A DNA stretch of 64,000 nt, from positions 1-64,000 of the forward strand of contig CAIXZH010000021.1 of NCBI GenBank assembly GCA_903923905.1, in the 5' to 3' direction. The DNA is from an uncultured Bacteroidia bacterium. Its GTDB lineage: Bacteria; Bacteroidota; Bacteroidia; Bacteroidales; Prolixibacteraceae. The notes under the pieces were generated by a model that had not been told where the DNA came from, did not search any database, and worked only from the letters and a program-made list of their open reading frames with translations. The position numbers and the translations under genes were made by a program. This document shows, in pieces, positions 26,958 through 35,519 of this stretch (positions within the stretch are counted from its first letter, which is position 1; each line of letters opens with the position of its first letter).

Positions 26958-27077
26958 TACTATTTCATATTTATCAGCAAAACATCTACACCCGCCGGGA
27001 TTAAAGGCACCCCAGTAAGTTTGTCATAATATTTATTGACTAAACTGTAAATGAATCATTTTTATTTTGAAATTTGT
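26958..27077. repeat. 120-bp direct repeat, copy 2
   Basis: This is the second copy of the segment at 25885-26004, in the same orientation. Its right edge runs straight into the TonB C-terminal remnant, so the repeat boundary may mark the break that truncated that gene. Confidence 0.7.
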
Positions 27078-27252
27078 AGTTGACTCACTTGGACAGATCC
27101 CGCCAAATAAGATAAAAATAATCGAGGGACTGTGTAAATTATGTGATGAGGAAGCAGTTAGAGTAATTGCACAATCACCCAAATGGAATCCGGGTATTCA
27201 AAGAGATCAACCTGTGAATGTATTGATGCATTTGCCAATTACATTTAAATGA
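27067..27252 (+). pseudogene. 5'-truncated TonB C-terminal domain remnant
   Basis: The 61-codon frame carries only the last part of an energy-transducer TonB C-terminal domain: KFVVDSLGQI, then CDEEAVRVIAQSPKWNPG, then RDQPVNVLMHLPITFK. In full TonB proteins this lies after a membrane anchor, a Pro-rich linker and the first part of the domain, all absent here. The only start is a TTG at the repeat boundary. It is inferred to be non-functional debris. A terminator-like hairpin follows at 27319. Confidence 0.75.
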
Positions 27253-27318
27253 GAAATTTAAGAGAAATCAATAGCCAATAAGTAGGAATTCGAGTAGTCT
27301 GTAAGACCCAACTTAACG

Positions 27319-27358
27319 AAAAAGCAAGCTTTTCTGCAAATTAGCTTTGTGCTTTTTT
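27319..27358 (+). terminator. Terminator-like hairpin after the TonB remnant
   Basis: AAAAAGCA and TGCTTTTT form the outer stem, and AGCT/AGCT extends it past a 3-nt bulge, leaving a 12-nt loop. A run of T residues closes it. It may be the original terminator of the truncated TonB-like gene. Confidence 0.55.
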
Positions 27359-27514
27359 GACAAGTGATTAGAATATTGAAACGCAGCTCTGAGTTGGAAT
27401 CTTAACTATTAAATCGATTCTCCTTTTTATAAATAAAGACCATTGATCAGATCCCACAAAATTTTGTATTTTGAAGAAAATTATTCGATAAATCTCAATT
27501 GTAAAACAAATTCA

Positions 27515-27635
27515 TAAAACCATTGTCCGTTAGGATATTAACAGATAATCGGTTAATCCTCTACGGGAAACTTGTTCTAAGAATTAATCTTTTTTATTGA
27601 TATTTATCTCCTATAAAGAAATTTAAACACTCCAA
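27515..27635. repeat. Degenerate copy of a multi-hairpin intergenic element
   Basis: This segment aligns with 30555-30675: TGTCCGTTAGGATATTAA, a GGTTAAT stretch, TCTACGGGAAA, and ATCTCCTATAAAGA before ATTTAAACA. Several of the small palindromes intact at 30.5 kb are broken here by point changes, so this looks like an older copy. The rest of the 27253-27696 gap shows only the hairpin at 27319. Confidence 0.65.
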
Positions 27636-27696
27636 ATGAATCAGGCCCAAAATATGAAATGAAAAAAGACAAAGATGAATTACTTCAATCACCTTC

Positions 27697-28464
27697 ATGA
27701 AAATATCTGGCTCCTCCATGAAAAATGAACTAAGACCTTTTTGGCGAAAAATATTTACTTTTAACTGGAAATTCGGACTCTTTTTGATTCTGCTGGTTTG
27801 CATACCCCGGTTTGTGCTGGTGCTTCATGCCAATGAAACAGGGAATTACGGATCGATCGGACTGATCATGGTCATCTCTGCCCTGGCGCCGTTTGTGTTC
27901 CTGAATAATACAGGCTGGCAACAAATCGGGATTACCAAACCTCAAAAATATCACTGGCTTCTGATCGCGTTCGCTGCCGGATTGGCAATGAGCATCCTTC
28001 TTTACTATTTAGGGGAGTTACTCTATGGAAGTTCTTACGAAAACTGGTATGTTTATATCGGGAAATCGTATAAAATACCCCCCGGAATAGATCAGCATAG
28101 CAAGAACATCTTATTTTCAGTCATGGCTATAACCGGCATGACCTTCAGTCCGATCGGGGAAGAGTTGTTTTTCAGGGGAATTGTCCATGCCGGTTTTGCC
28201 AAATCTATCGGTGAGAAAAGGGCATCTCTGGTGGATAGTTCTGCATTCGCACTCACTCATATATCGCACTTCGGACTCATTTTTATCAATAGTCAATGGA
28301 GTTTTCTTGTTGTTCCGACCTTAATCTGGGTTGGAAGCATGTTCCTGGTAAGCGGGTTGTTTTTACGGGTTAAAAGATATTCGGGTTCAATCCTGGGAGC
28401 GATCGTTTGTCATGCCGGATTTAACCTGGGAATGATCGGATGCATCTTTTACGGGATATTCTAA
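27697..28464 (+). CDS. CPBP family intramembrane metalloprotease
   Basis: A 255-residue membrane protein with about seven hydrophobic spans. The CPBP/Abi motifs are visible: EE at 155-156 and R160 in GEELFFRGIV, H188 in FALTHIS, and H239 in CHAGFNLG. Members include CAAX-prenyl proteases and bacteriocin-immunity proteins; the substrate here cannot be read from sequence. A second in-frame ATG at residue 8 (27718) could be the true start, as neither has an obvious ribosome site. Confidence 0.85.
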   Translation: MKISGSSMKNELRPFWRKIFTFNWKFGLFLILLVCIPRFVLVLHANETGNYGSIGLIMVISALAPFVFLNNTGWQQIGITKPQKYHWLLIAFAAGLAMSILLYYLGELLYGSSYENWYVYIGKSYKIPPGIDQHSKNILFSVMAITGMTFSPIGEELFFRGIVHAGFAKSIGEKRASLVDSSAFALTHISHFGLIFINSQWSFLVVPTLIWVGSMFLVSGLFLRVKRYSGSILGAIVCHAGFNLGMIGCIFYGIF

Positions 28465-28632
28465 AAATGAATGTCTTATTATACTTGTTTGCGGCTTTGC
28501 GGCTTCGCGAGAACTTTTTTTTATCACTCTCAAAGTCGCCAATTCGCAGAGGATCACGAATGGGATTTACATTTTTAACACGTTCAAAACATATATATGG
28601 CCATATAATTCCAACGACATAATTAGTAATCC
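28465..28632. other. Short intergenic region with GCGGCTTTGCGGCTTCGC and CGCAGAGG motifs
   Basis: The spacer contains TTGCGGCTTTGCGGCTTCGC followed about 40 nt later by TTCGCAGAGG. It resembles the CGCAGAG-type repeats near 59.1 kb and looks like a decayed copy. A 60-codon frame across it has no protein-like features. Confidence 0.4.
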
Positions 28633-29912
28633 ATGAGAATAAATTTACCTGAATTGATTGAAGAGAATGTTATCACACAGCAGGTTGCAGATAACATCTC
28701 GAATTTTTATTTCAAGAAAAAGAAAAAGGGGTCAACAAGCTTTTTGTAATTTTTGGTGTTCTGGGTGCATTATTGGTCGGACTTGGGATATTGTTGATTA
28801 TTGCCCATAATTGGGATACCTTAACCCTTAATATTAAGGCGATTCTGGCATTTGTACCCTTATTGGTTGCCCAGATTCTTTGTGGCTGGTTACTGGTCAA
28901 GTAGAGCGACAGCATGGCCTGGAAGGAAGGTGCATCAACATTGCTGTTTCTTTCAGTCTGAGCCAGCATCTCACTGGTCAGTCAGATTTATCACATTTCG
29001 GGTGATCTGAGTACATTCTTACTGGTATGGATGAGTTTGTCTCTTCCTGTGATCTACCTGATGAATTCTTCATTTGCGTCATAACTTTACCTGATTGGCA
29101 TAACCTGTTATTCGTGCGAAGCCGGATATTGGTCCAACCAGATAGATCAGCCCTATCTTTACTGGATCCTGTTAATCCTGGCAATACCTCACTATTTGAT
29201 GCTCGTTAAACGTAATAACGAAGGCAATTTTGTGAGATTTCATAATTTATTGATTGTCATGTCCATTGTAATTTCATTAGGGACTCTGTCAAAAGCTAAT
29301 TACGAATTAATGTACATCGCATACTTAAGTTTGTTTGCGATATTTCTGCTTATCGAAGGGATCCCTTTATTTCAAAAAAGTAAGGATCGCAATCTGATTT
29401 TTGACTTAGTTGGTTTTTCCGGAAGTCTGATTATTCTTTTTATTCTTAGTTTTAGCCGGTTTTGGAATCATCTCTCCATTACGCATCTCTCTTTTGATCA
29501 GCTCTTGATCTCAAGGGAAATGATTCCGGTATTGCTAACTACCCTGATTGCTTCGGCGCTCCTCTACAAAAACATCAGAACTCAAACATTGTCCAGGATC
29601 AGACCTATCGCGTTTTTATACCTGATCTATATTTTGATATATGTCTTTTTTGGATCAATGCCCTCATTGGCAATCATTTTTATAAATATGCTCATTCTAT
29701 TTCTGGGTGTATCGACTATTATTATTGGTTTACAGTTGAATCATATTGGAGTCTTAAACCTTGGATTGCTGATTATCACAATATTGATCATATGCAGGTT
29801 CTTTGATACTGAATTAAGTTTTATGCTTCGGGGATTTTTATTTATAAGTGTGGGTATTGGTTTTTTCCTAATGAATTACAGGATGTTAAAAAGCAGAAAA
29901 AATGAGAACTAG
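28633..29912 (+). pseudogene. Broken DUF2157-type membrane protein gene
   Basis: Reading from ATG 28633, the N-terminus (INLPELIEENVITQQVADNI) is typical of DUF2157 proteins. The frame slips near 28730 and would stop at 28747. In the neighbouring frame the protein continues (KLFVIFGVLGALLVGLGI, LIIAHNWDTLT) but meets TAG at 28902, TGA at 28959 and TAA at 29082. It then runs open from about 29085 to 29912 with many membrane spans. Three different stop codons plus a frameshift rule out simple recoding. The 3' end overlaps the next gene by 11 nt, the arrangement of intact pairs. An open fragment from TTG 29196 (238 codons) could still be made. Confidence 0.85.
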
Positions 29913-30450
29913 AACTATTCTGATCGTTGTTTTTATTATTGTTTCTTTGGTTCAATTGGCTGTTCCGGCTAATATGATTTATAAATATCAGCATATCCTG
30001 ACTTTTGGAAAGGAGTTTAAATTTAAGATTGCACCCGTTGACCCTTCAGATCCATTTCGGGGCAAATTTGTCAGGCTGCGGATGGAGGCGGATAATGTCA
30101 GAGTTGATAGTCTGAATGATTGGCAATCCAAGGAGGTAATCTATCTTAAAATAGAAACCCAGCCTGATGGATTTGTGCGTGTTTTTGATCTTTCAAGGGA
30201 AAAACCGCAAATGGGAGGAGATTTCATTAAAGCCAGGGTTGATTATGAAACGGATAATTCGGTTGTTATCGAATATCCCTTTAATAAATATTATTTAGAG
30301 GAATCCAAAGCCCCGGAAGCTGAAAGATTGTATTTTAAGGCCTCAAGGGATACCGCAAATGCCAGTTTTGTTACTGTTAATGTAATGGACGGAGGGGCCG
30401 TTTTAAAGGATCTGATCATTAAAGGGAAATCAATTAAAGATTTACAATAG
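29902..30450 (+). CDS. GDYXXLXY family membrane-anchored protein
   Basis: A 182-residue protein with one N-terminal membrane anchor (TILIVVFIIVSLVQLAVPA) and an external domain. The segment KIAPVDPSDPFRGKFVRLRM corresponds to the family signature after which it is named, here varied to GKFVRLRM. PFNKYYLEESKAPEAE is also typical. Such genes usually follow a DUF2157 membrane protein with which they presumably act. Here the partner is broken, so this intact gene is probably an orphan or on its way to loss. Confidence 0.8.
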   Translation: MRTRTILIVVFIIVSLVQLAVPANMIYKYQHILTFGKEFKFKIAPVDPSDPFRGKFVRLRMEADNVRVDSLNDWQSKEVIYLKIETQPDGFVRVFDLSREKPQMGGDFIKARVDYETDNSVVIEYPFNKYYLEESKAPEAERLYFKASRDTANASFVTVNVMDGGAVLKDLIIKGKSIKDLQ

Positions 30451-30500
30451 CGGAAAAGTACCGATATTTAAGGAACAACTTAAAAAAACTGTTAAAAAAG

Positions 30501-30508
30501 TATATTTG
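30501..30508 (+). promoter_or_regulatory. Possible -7 box (TATATTTG)
   Basis: Exact match to TAnnTTTG, about 320 nt ahead of the DUF5687 gene, with no clear -33 element. It may be chance in AT-rich sequence. Confidence 0.2.
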
Positions 30509-30517
30509 AACCTCTTT

Positions 30518-30675
30518 TGCCCGTAGGGCATACATTTCCATAGAAAAAAATTCAAAGACAATAATTGTCCGTTAGGACATTAACAATATGCGGGTTAATT
30601 CCCTACGGGAAAATTGGTTTCAGGATTATTCTTTTCTATGAATATTGATCTCCTACGGAGAATTTAAACAGGTTT
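30518..30675. repeat. Element of four miniature hairpins with GTA/TAC-type loops
   Basis: Four 5-bp stems follow each other: TGCCC-gta-GGGCA (30518-30530), TGTCC-gtta-GGACA (30566-30579), TTCCC-tac-GGGAA (30599-30611) and TCTCC-tac-GGAGA (30649-30661). Stems differ but stay complementary and the loops are alike. Part of the element recurs in decayed form at 27515-27635. Beyond this, the 30451-30824 gap shows nothing I can name. Confidence 0.75.
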
Positions 30676-30824
30676 TTGTGATATGCTTCAATAATCTGAT
30701 TCTTGTTATTTTTTATTATCAGAAATCTATCTCTTGTATTTTGAACGTAATAGAAGAATAAATCCCTCTAAGTTCGGTAAACCTGTTAATTATCCTAATT
30801 TTACTAATCTTATTTCAGATTATT

Positions 30825-32306
30825 ATGAATTTGTATTCGCATCACTGGAAATCATTTATCCGCAACGAGCGATGGCGAAGGAATTTGCTGACCAAAATTC
30901 TGTTTGGGATCCTAATCCTGTATTTTATCGTTCTGTTCCTGGTTCTTGGGTTAAATATTGGGAGAATATTAAGGCAACTGGAAGGAGATCCGGTTGACCG
31001 GTTCAATTCTTTCCTGCTTTGGTATTTGCCGGTAGATTTGTTCCTCAGGTGTTTATTTCAACCCTTACCGACCGTTGAAATATTACCCTATTTAAGATTA
31101 CCTATCCACCGAGGACAAATTGTTAAATATCTGCTTCATCGCAGCTTGATGAACCTGTTTAATCTGATCCCCTGGTTCGTAATCATCCCTTTTGCTATTC
31201 AGATACTTTTACCTCAATCGGGGCCTGGAATAGTCGTGATTTATTTGACAGTAATGACATTACTCTTACTATTCAATAATTTTCTAGCCGTTTTAATCGG
31301 ATTTATGATTCAAAAGAGACCAATTCTCTATGTTATTCCATTCGGTTTGCAGGCATTGATCATTTCATTGAATAATTGGGGATTTCCGGTTTCGGTTTTG
31401 TCAGTTTCCTTTGGAAAATATATCCTCGATGCAAATCCGGCGCTGCTGGGGACTTTACTTTCAGCCATTTTACTGATTATTTATGCCACAAGCCGGTTAT
31501 TATCCCGAAATTTTTATATTGATGAGATTCAATCAAAGAAGGAGCGAAAGAACTTCATCACACTAATCGGGGAAAACCAGTTTAAACAATTCGGAGAAAT
31601 TGGCCGCTATCTATCATTGGAAATTAGTTTGTTGGTGCGGAATAAACGCCCCCGTCAAATGATGGTTATGGTTCCTATTATAATCATCTATTTTATGTTC
31701 ATTATTTCAAATTCGAAACACCCTTTTGGTCCGTTTTTTAATTTAATCGTTGTGACCTCGCTGATAGGCTATGGTGCTAACAATTATGGCCAGTTTATAT
31801 TCAGCTGGGAGAGTTCTTATTTTGACTGTATTATAGCCCGAAAAAATAGCTTTGCAAATTATGTAAAAGCCAAATATTACCTGTTATCTGCTTTATCCAT
31901 CCTGTCATTCATTCCGCTTTTCATCTTTTTTGGATATATGCAGACAATTGATCCTTACCTGATTTGTTCGGTCTTAATCTTTATCCTGGGCGTCAATAGT
32001 TTTATCATCCTGTTTTTTAGCACGTTTAATGATGGGCGAATGGACCTGAGCAGGAGCCGGTTTTTTAATTACCAGGGGATTAAAGGGAATCAGTTTATGC
32101 TATCCCTGATTTTCATTTTTCTACCAATCGGAATTTTCAGCCTGTTTAAGTATTATTTTAATCCTGTTATCGGGGAGATAGTGATCGCCATTTCTGGTTT
32201 GATCTTTATCATCCTGAGCAAGTGGTGGATAAAAAGTATAATTGTTCCCCAATTTCAAAGACGGAAATACAAAAACCTGGATGGATACCGTAACCTTTCA
32301 CTATAA
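30825..32306 (+). CDS. DUF5687 family ABC-transporter permease-like membrane protein
   Basis: A 493-residue protein with about a dozen hydrophobic spans. The N-terminal HHWKSFIRNERWRRNLLTKI and the segment VEILPYLRLPIHRGQIVKYL are characteristic of DUF5687. These proteins are consistently encoded beside an ABC ATPase, as here (13-nt gap to the revised ATPase start), and are inferred to form the membrane half of an exporter. The substrate is unknown. Confidence 0.85.
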   Translation: MNLYSHHWKSFIRNERWRRNLLTKILFGILILYFIVLFLVLGLNIGRILRQLEGDPVDRFNSFLLWYLPVDLFLRCLFQPLPTVEILPYLRLPIHRGQIVKYLLHRSLMNLFNLIPWFVIIPFAIQILLPQSGPGIVVIYLTVMTLLLLFNNFLAVLIGFMIQKRPILYVIPFGLQALIISLNNWGFPVSVLSVSFGKYILDANPALLGTLLSAILLIIYATSRLLSRNFYIDEIQSKKERKNFITLIGENQFKQFGEIGRYLSLEISLLVRNKRPRQMMVMVPIIIIYFMFIISNSKHPFGPFFNLIVVTSLIGYGANNYGQFIFSWESSYFDCIIARKNSFANYVKAKYYLLSALSILSFIPLFIFFGYMQTIDPYLICSVLIFILGVNSFIILFFSTFNDGRMDLSRSRFFNYQGIKGNQFMLSLIFIFLPIGIFSLFKYYFNPVIGEIVIAISGLIFIILSKWWIKSIIVPQFQRRKYKNLDGYRNLSL

Positions 32307-32319
32307 ATCAGCAGGAATT

Positions 32320-33018
32320 ATGATTGCAATAAATAATCTCGGGAAAGCCTATAACCAAAGAATAGTTCTGTTTATTCATGAATTGGTTATAAGTAAGGGT
32401 GAAATATTCGGGTTGGTTGGGAATAATGGTGCAGGGAAAACCACTTTACTTCGGCTCCTGCTGGATCTGATCAAGGCTGATAAGGGATCTGCGATTTCAG
32501 GCGATTTTGAAATCGCCACGTCAGAAAAATGGAAAGACTATACCGCTTCGTATCTGGACGAGGGATTCCTGATTGATTTTCTCACACCGGAAGAGTATTT
32601 CCATTTTATTGGCGAAGAATATGGATTTACGAGAACTCAGATCGATGGAAGGTTATCAGAGTATAAAGGGTTCTTCAATGATGAGATTTTGGGGCAACGA
32701 AAAAAGTTTATCCGGGAGTTTTCGAAGGGGAATAAGCAAAAGATTGGCATTGTTTCAGCCTTGATTACCAATCCTAAGGTCATCATTCTGGATGAACCGT
32801 TTAACAGTCTTGATCCCACTTCACAGATTTTACTAAAGCGGATTCTGGTTGATTATAATAAAAAAACAAATGCCACAATAATTATCTCCAGTCATGATCT
32901 TAACCACATTACTGACGTAAGTCATCGAATAGTTCTTATCGAAAAGGGACTTATTATCCGTGATTTACAGAATGATGGTGGCGCTCTGGCTGAACTTGAA
33001 AGCTATTTTTCAGCCTGA
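32320..33018 (+). CDS. ABC transporter ATP-binding protein, partner of DUF5687
   Basis: I prefer ATG 32320 (232 residues) over the upstream ATG at 32242. It is preceded by AGGA at the right distance, follows the permease stop by 13 nt, and begins with the usual MIAINNLGKAY. Walker A is GNNGAGKTT (34-42) and the signature segment is FSKGNKQ (134-140), a known departure from LSGGQ. Walker B is VIILDEP (154-160, E159), the D-loop is SLDP, and the switch is H192. It would drive ATP-dependent export through the DUF5687 protein. Confidence 0.92.
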   Translation: MIAINNLGKAYNQRIVLFIHELVISKGEIFGLVGNNGAGKTTLLRLLLDLIKADKGSAISGDFEIATSEKWKDYTASYLDEGFLIDFLTPEEYFHFIGEEYGFTRTQIDGRLSEYKGFFNDEILGQRKKFIREFSKGNKQKIGIVSALITNPKVIILDEPFNSLDPTSQILLKRILVDYNKKTNATIIISSHDLNHITDVSHRIVLIEKGLIIRDLQNDGGALAELESYFSA

Positions 33019-33213
33019 CAAATAATCAATTTTAAATCGGTCTAAATTAGAACGATTTAGCTTAAGAACTGCGCGATTTAAATTTATTTTGATTATACTT
33101 AACCAGCTAATTTACATCCGCTTGGAATAGTCCGGATTTGAGAATCTACTACCAACATCAGGCATTGAATCAGGGCTGTTCATTTGGTCAATAACTAATT
33201 AAATTATTATCCA

Positions 33214-34308
33214 ATGAGAACACGACAAATTCTTTTTATGCTCTTCTTATGTGCAATTGCTCTCAGGGCAAATGCTCAGATTGATGTTAAACCGGATGGG
33301 AGCACTCCTTCGCTGCTCTCTTATTCGAAATTCGACTTTACTCCGGGCGAAAAGGTGATCTTTTACGATGATTTCACCGAAGCCGCGGTAGGCGATTTCC
33401 CTGCAAGCTGGAATACCAATGCAACCGGTGAAGTGGTCACGACCAACTTATTTCCCGGAAACTGGTTTAAAATTATGGGGAAAGGATCGATCTCACTGGA
33501 AGAAGGTGTCCAGTTGCCGGACAATTACACCATTGAATTTGATGTTATTCCACATGCCAGCGGGAAAGATTTTGAGAACTTTAATTTTGGATTCTACCTG
33601 TATTGTGCAACAAATCCGAAGGATCTGAATGAAGGGGGAGCAGTTCCCGGGAAAGTGGGGATAAAAATGGAGTTTGGCTCACGCAGTTCCTACAGTGGTT
33701 ACAACGAAAACGGATACACGATGGAATCGTCGAAGGATGATGCAGCGATGAAACCTGATATCAAATATCGACTCTCATTCTGGGTACAAAAAACCAGGCT
33801 CAGGGTTTATCTGGACCAGGAAAAGATTTTTGATCTACCTAAAATAATGACTCCCGGCTATGTCTATAATATGATGCGTTTTGAAGTTTGGGATGCCGGC
33901 AATCCTTTGGTAACTAATTTCAGGGTTGCAACAGGACTACCTGATATGCGGAACAAACTACTGACTGAAGGGAAGCTGGTAAGTTATGGCATCTATTTTG
34001 ATGTGAATAAGGATGTTGTAAAACCTGAATCATTTGGCACCCTGAAAGGGATTGCAGATGTGCTGAATGAAAACAAGGGTGTCCGGGTAAAAATTATTGG
34101 GCATACTGACAGCGACGGTGCTGTCGCACTTAATCTGGACCTGTCGAAACGCAGGGGAGCTTCGGTTAAAAATGAACTGGTAAAAAGTTTTGGAATCGAT
34201 TCTTCCCGCCTTGAATCTGACGGATTGGGTGCGACCAAACCTGTCGCACCTAATGATACTCCGGTTAACAAAGCTCTGAACAGGAGGGTGGAGTTTATAA
34301 AATTATAA
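33214..34308 (+). CDS. OmpA family protein with N-terminal jelly-roll-like domain
   Basis: A 364-residue exported protein (signal peptide 1-22, ending ANAQ). Residues ~45-245 look like a LamG/concanavalin-type beta-sandwich (VIFYDDFTEAAVGDFPASWN, YTIEFDVIPH). Residues ~255-364 are an OmpA peptidoglycan-binding domain (YGIYFDVNKDVVKPESFGTL, IIGHTDSDGAVALNLDLSKR, NRRVEFIKL). It probably tethers a ligand-binding domain to the cell wall. It has no membrane barrel, unlike classical OmpA. Confidence 0.85.
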   Translation: MRTRQILFMLFLCAIALRANAQIDVKPDGSTPSLLSYSKFDFTPGEKVIFYDDFTEAAVGDFPASWNTNATGEVVTTNLFPGNWFKIMGKGSISLEEGVQLPDNYTIEFDVIPHASGKDFENFNFGFYLYCATNPKDLNEGGAVPGKVGIKMEFGSRSSYSGYNENGYTMESSKDDAAMKPDIKYRLSFWVQKTRLRVYLDQEKIFDLPKIMTPGYVYNMMRFEVWDAGNPLVTNFRVATGLPDMRNKLLTEGKLVSYGIYFDVNKDVVKPESFGTLKGIADVLNENKGVRVKIIGHTDSDGAVALNLDLSKRRGASVKNELVKSFGIDSSRLESDGLGATKPVAPNDTPVNKALNRRVEFIKL

Positions 34309-34426
34309 ACATCAAAAAGGGCAAAACTTAGCCAATCGCAGAGAATTCAGATCAATCACGAACTACGAAAAAAAAATGTCGCAATTATTTTACGAATCAG
34401 GTTAACAATTCTAAAATCATTAAGCC

Positions 34427-35485
34427 ATGTTCCCATTACTAATCCGAAGGATTATACCCGGACATTTGAAGGTTCACGGAATTAGTCTGTTTTATACGTT
34501 CTTTATTTCGTCCATTCTACCTCTGTCCGCACAGGAATCAAAGCTTCTGAACGATAAGCCCGGTACTTTTAAACTCGCAAATTATGGCGTTTATGATCAA
34601 ACTAATTGTGGTTTTACTAAGGGAGAAACCTCAGCAAATACTCAGAAACTACTGGCATTAACAGATGCGATCAGGAAGAACCCTGTTCTGAACAATCCCA
34701 GGGGATTCGATGGCAAGGCGGATAAGACAAATTGGAAGTGTGATCCGAAGAATGGTTATGGGATTCCTTCCGAAATCTGCATCCAGTTTTGCAGCTGGAG
34801 TTTGGAGAAAGGTAAAGAAGTTTGCTGGTCCGGCGAACCACCGTATTGGACCTTGAATATTAACCGTCTGAGGACCTTGGGCGCTGCTGGATTCAACGAA
34901 ACCACCGATGAACCATCACATCCCAGAGCGGGATTTAATATGGAACAATGGGAGAAAGCTGCGGAAAAAGTTAATGAGTTCTTTTATCCTCCCGGAAAGA
35001 AGGAGATCCTGGAACCTGGTCTGGACCGGTATAATGGAATTTTTATGGTGGTTTATAATCCTGAAAGACCCCCTTATTGGTTGCCGGTTACGATTCGTGA
35101 GACTTTTGCTTTACTCTACGATTACTGGAGGAAGCATCCCGTACAGGAGACCTCTGAAACCATGGTAAGGATGCTTGATAAAGAATATGCCACTTTTTCG
35201 GGACCCGAACTTGATGGTTATGCCTATTTTGGGGATTCTAACTCCATCTTTCGTATCGGAACAAATAATACCCAATTACCGGTTATGCGTGTTAATCCGG
35301 CATACTGGAACAGAGGTTTACCCCGTTCGGCAATCCAGTTTCTCACGTTTGATTGTCCCTCAGACAAAAAAATGATCAGGGTTGAGAAAGAGGAACGGTT
35401 GAAAAACAATAATGGCTATTACCATTTAAGCAGGTTTATTGAGACACTTGACTGCCATATGCTGGTTCCGCTGATCGACAGGTAA
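34427..35485 (+). CDS. Exported protein of unknown function
   Basis: A 352-residue protein that I do not recognise. A basic N-terminus is followed by a hydrophobic segment ending SILPLSAQES, consistent with a signal peptide, although the first ~18 residues are long for one and a later start cannot be excluded. The body holds six cysteines between residues ~60 and 145 (TNCGF, WKCDP, SEICIQFCSW, EVCWSG), suggesting disulphides, plus aromatic-rich patches (PYWLPVTIRETFALLYDYWR). No enzyme motif is evident. It converges on the GH92 gene with only 34 nt between them. Confidence 0.7.
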   Translation: MFPLLIRRIIPGHLKVHGISLFYTFFISSILPLSAQESKLLNDKPGTFKLANYGVYDQTNCGFTKGETSANTQKLLALTDAIRKNPVLNNPRGFDGKADKTNWKCDPKNGYGIPSEICIQFCSWSLEKGKEVCWSGEPPYWTLNINRLRTLGAAGFNETTDEPSHPRAGFNMEQWEKAAEKVNEFFYPPGKKEILEPGLDRYNGIFMVVYNPERPPYWLPVTIRETFALLYDYWRKHPVQETSETMVRMLDKEYATFSGPELDGYAYFGDSNSIFRIGTNNTQLPVMRVNPAYWNRGLPRSAIQFLTFDCPSDKKMIRVEKEERLKNNNGYYHLSRFIETLDCHMLVPLIDR

Positions 35486-35519
35486 AAATGGTTTGAAATA
35501 GAGTTCATTGATAATCTAT

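Noticed and set aside
25885-27077. Insertion sequence or composite transposon
   Set aside because: Direct repeats flank a gene, but there is no transposase, no terminal inverted repeats and no target duplication visible; left as an open finding.
27594-27803. Minus-strand 69-codon frame at the CPBP start
   Set aside because: It covers the hairpin-element tail and the antisense of the CPBP gene; a chance frame.
28440-28622. 60-codon frame after the CPBP gene
   Set aside because: Overlaps the CPBP 3' end and runs through repeat-like sequence; no support as a gene.
28902-29084. Selenocysteine or other stop-codon recoding in the DUF2157 gene
   Set aside because: All three stop codons occur together with a frameshift, which fits decay rather than programmed recoding.
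30734-30997. 87-codon frame overlapping the DUF5687 start
   Set aside because: It overlaps a confidently recognised gene in another frame and has no recognisable feature.
32242-32319. Upstream start for the ABC ATPase
   Set aside because: It overlaps the permease gene by 65 nt and adds residues unlike the family; ATG 32320 has a ribosome site and the standard N-terminus.
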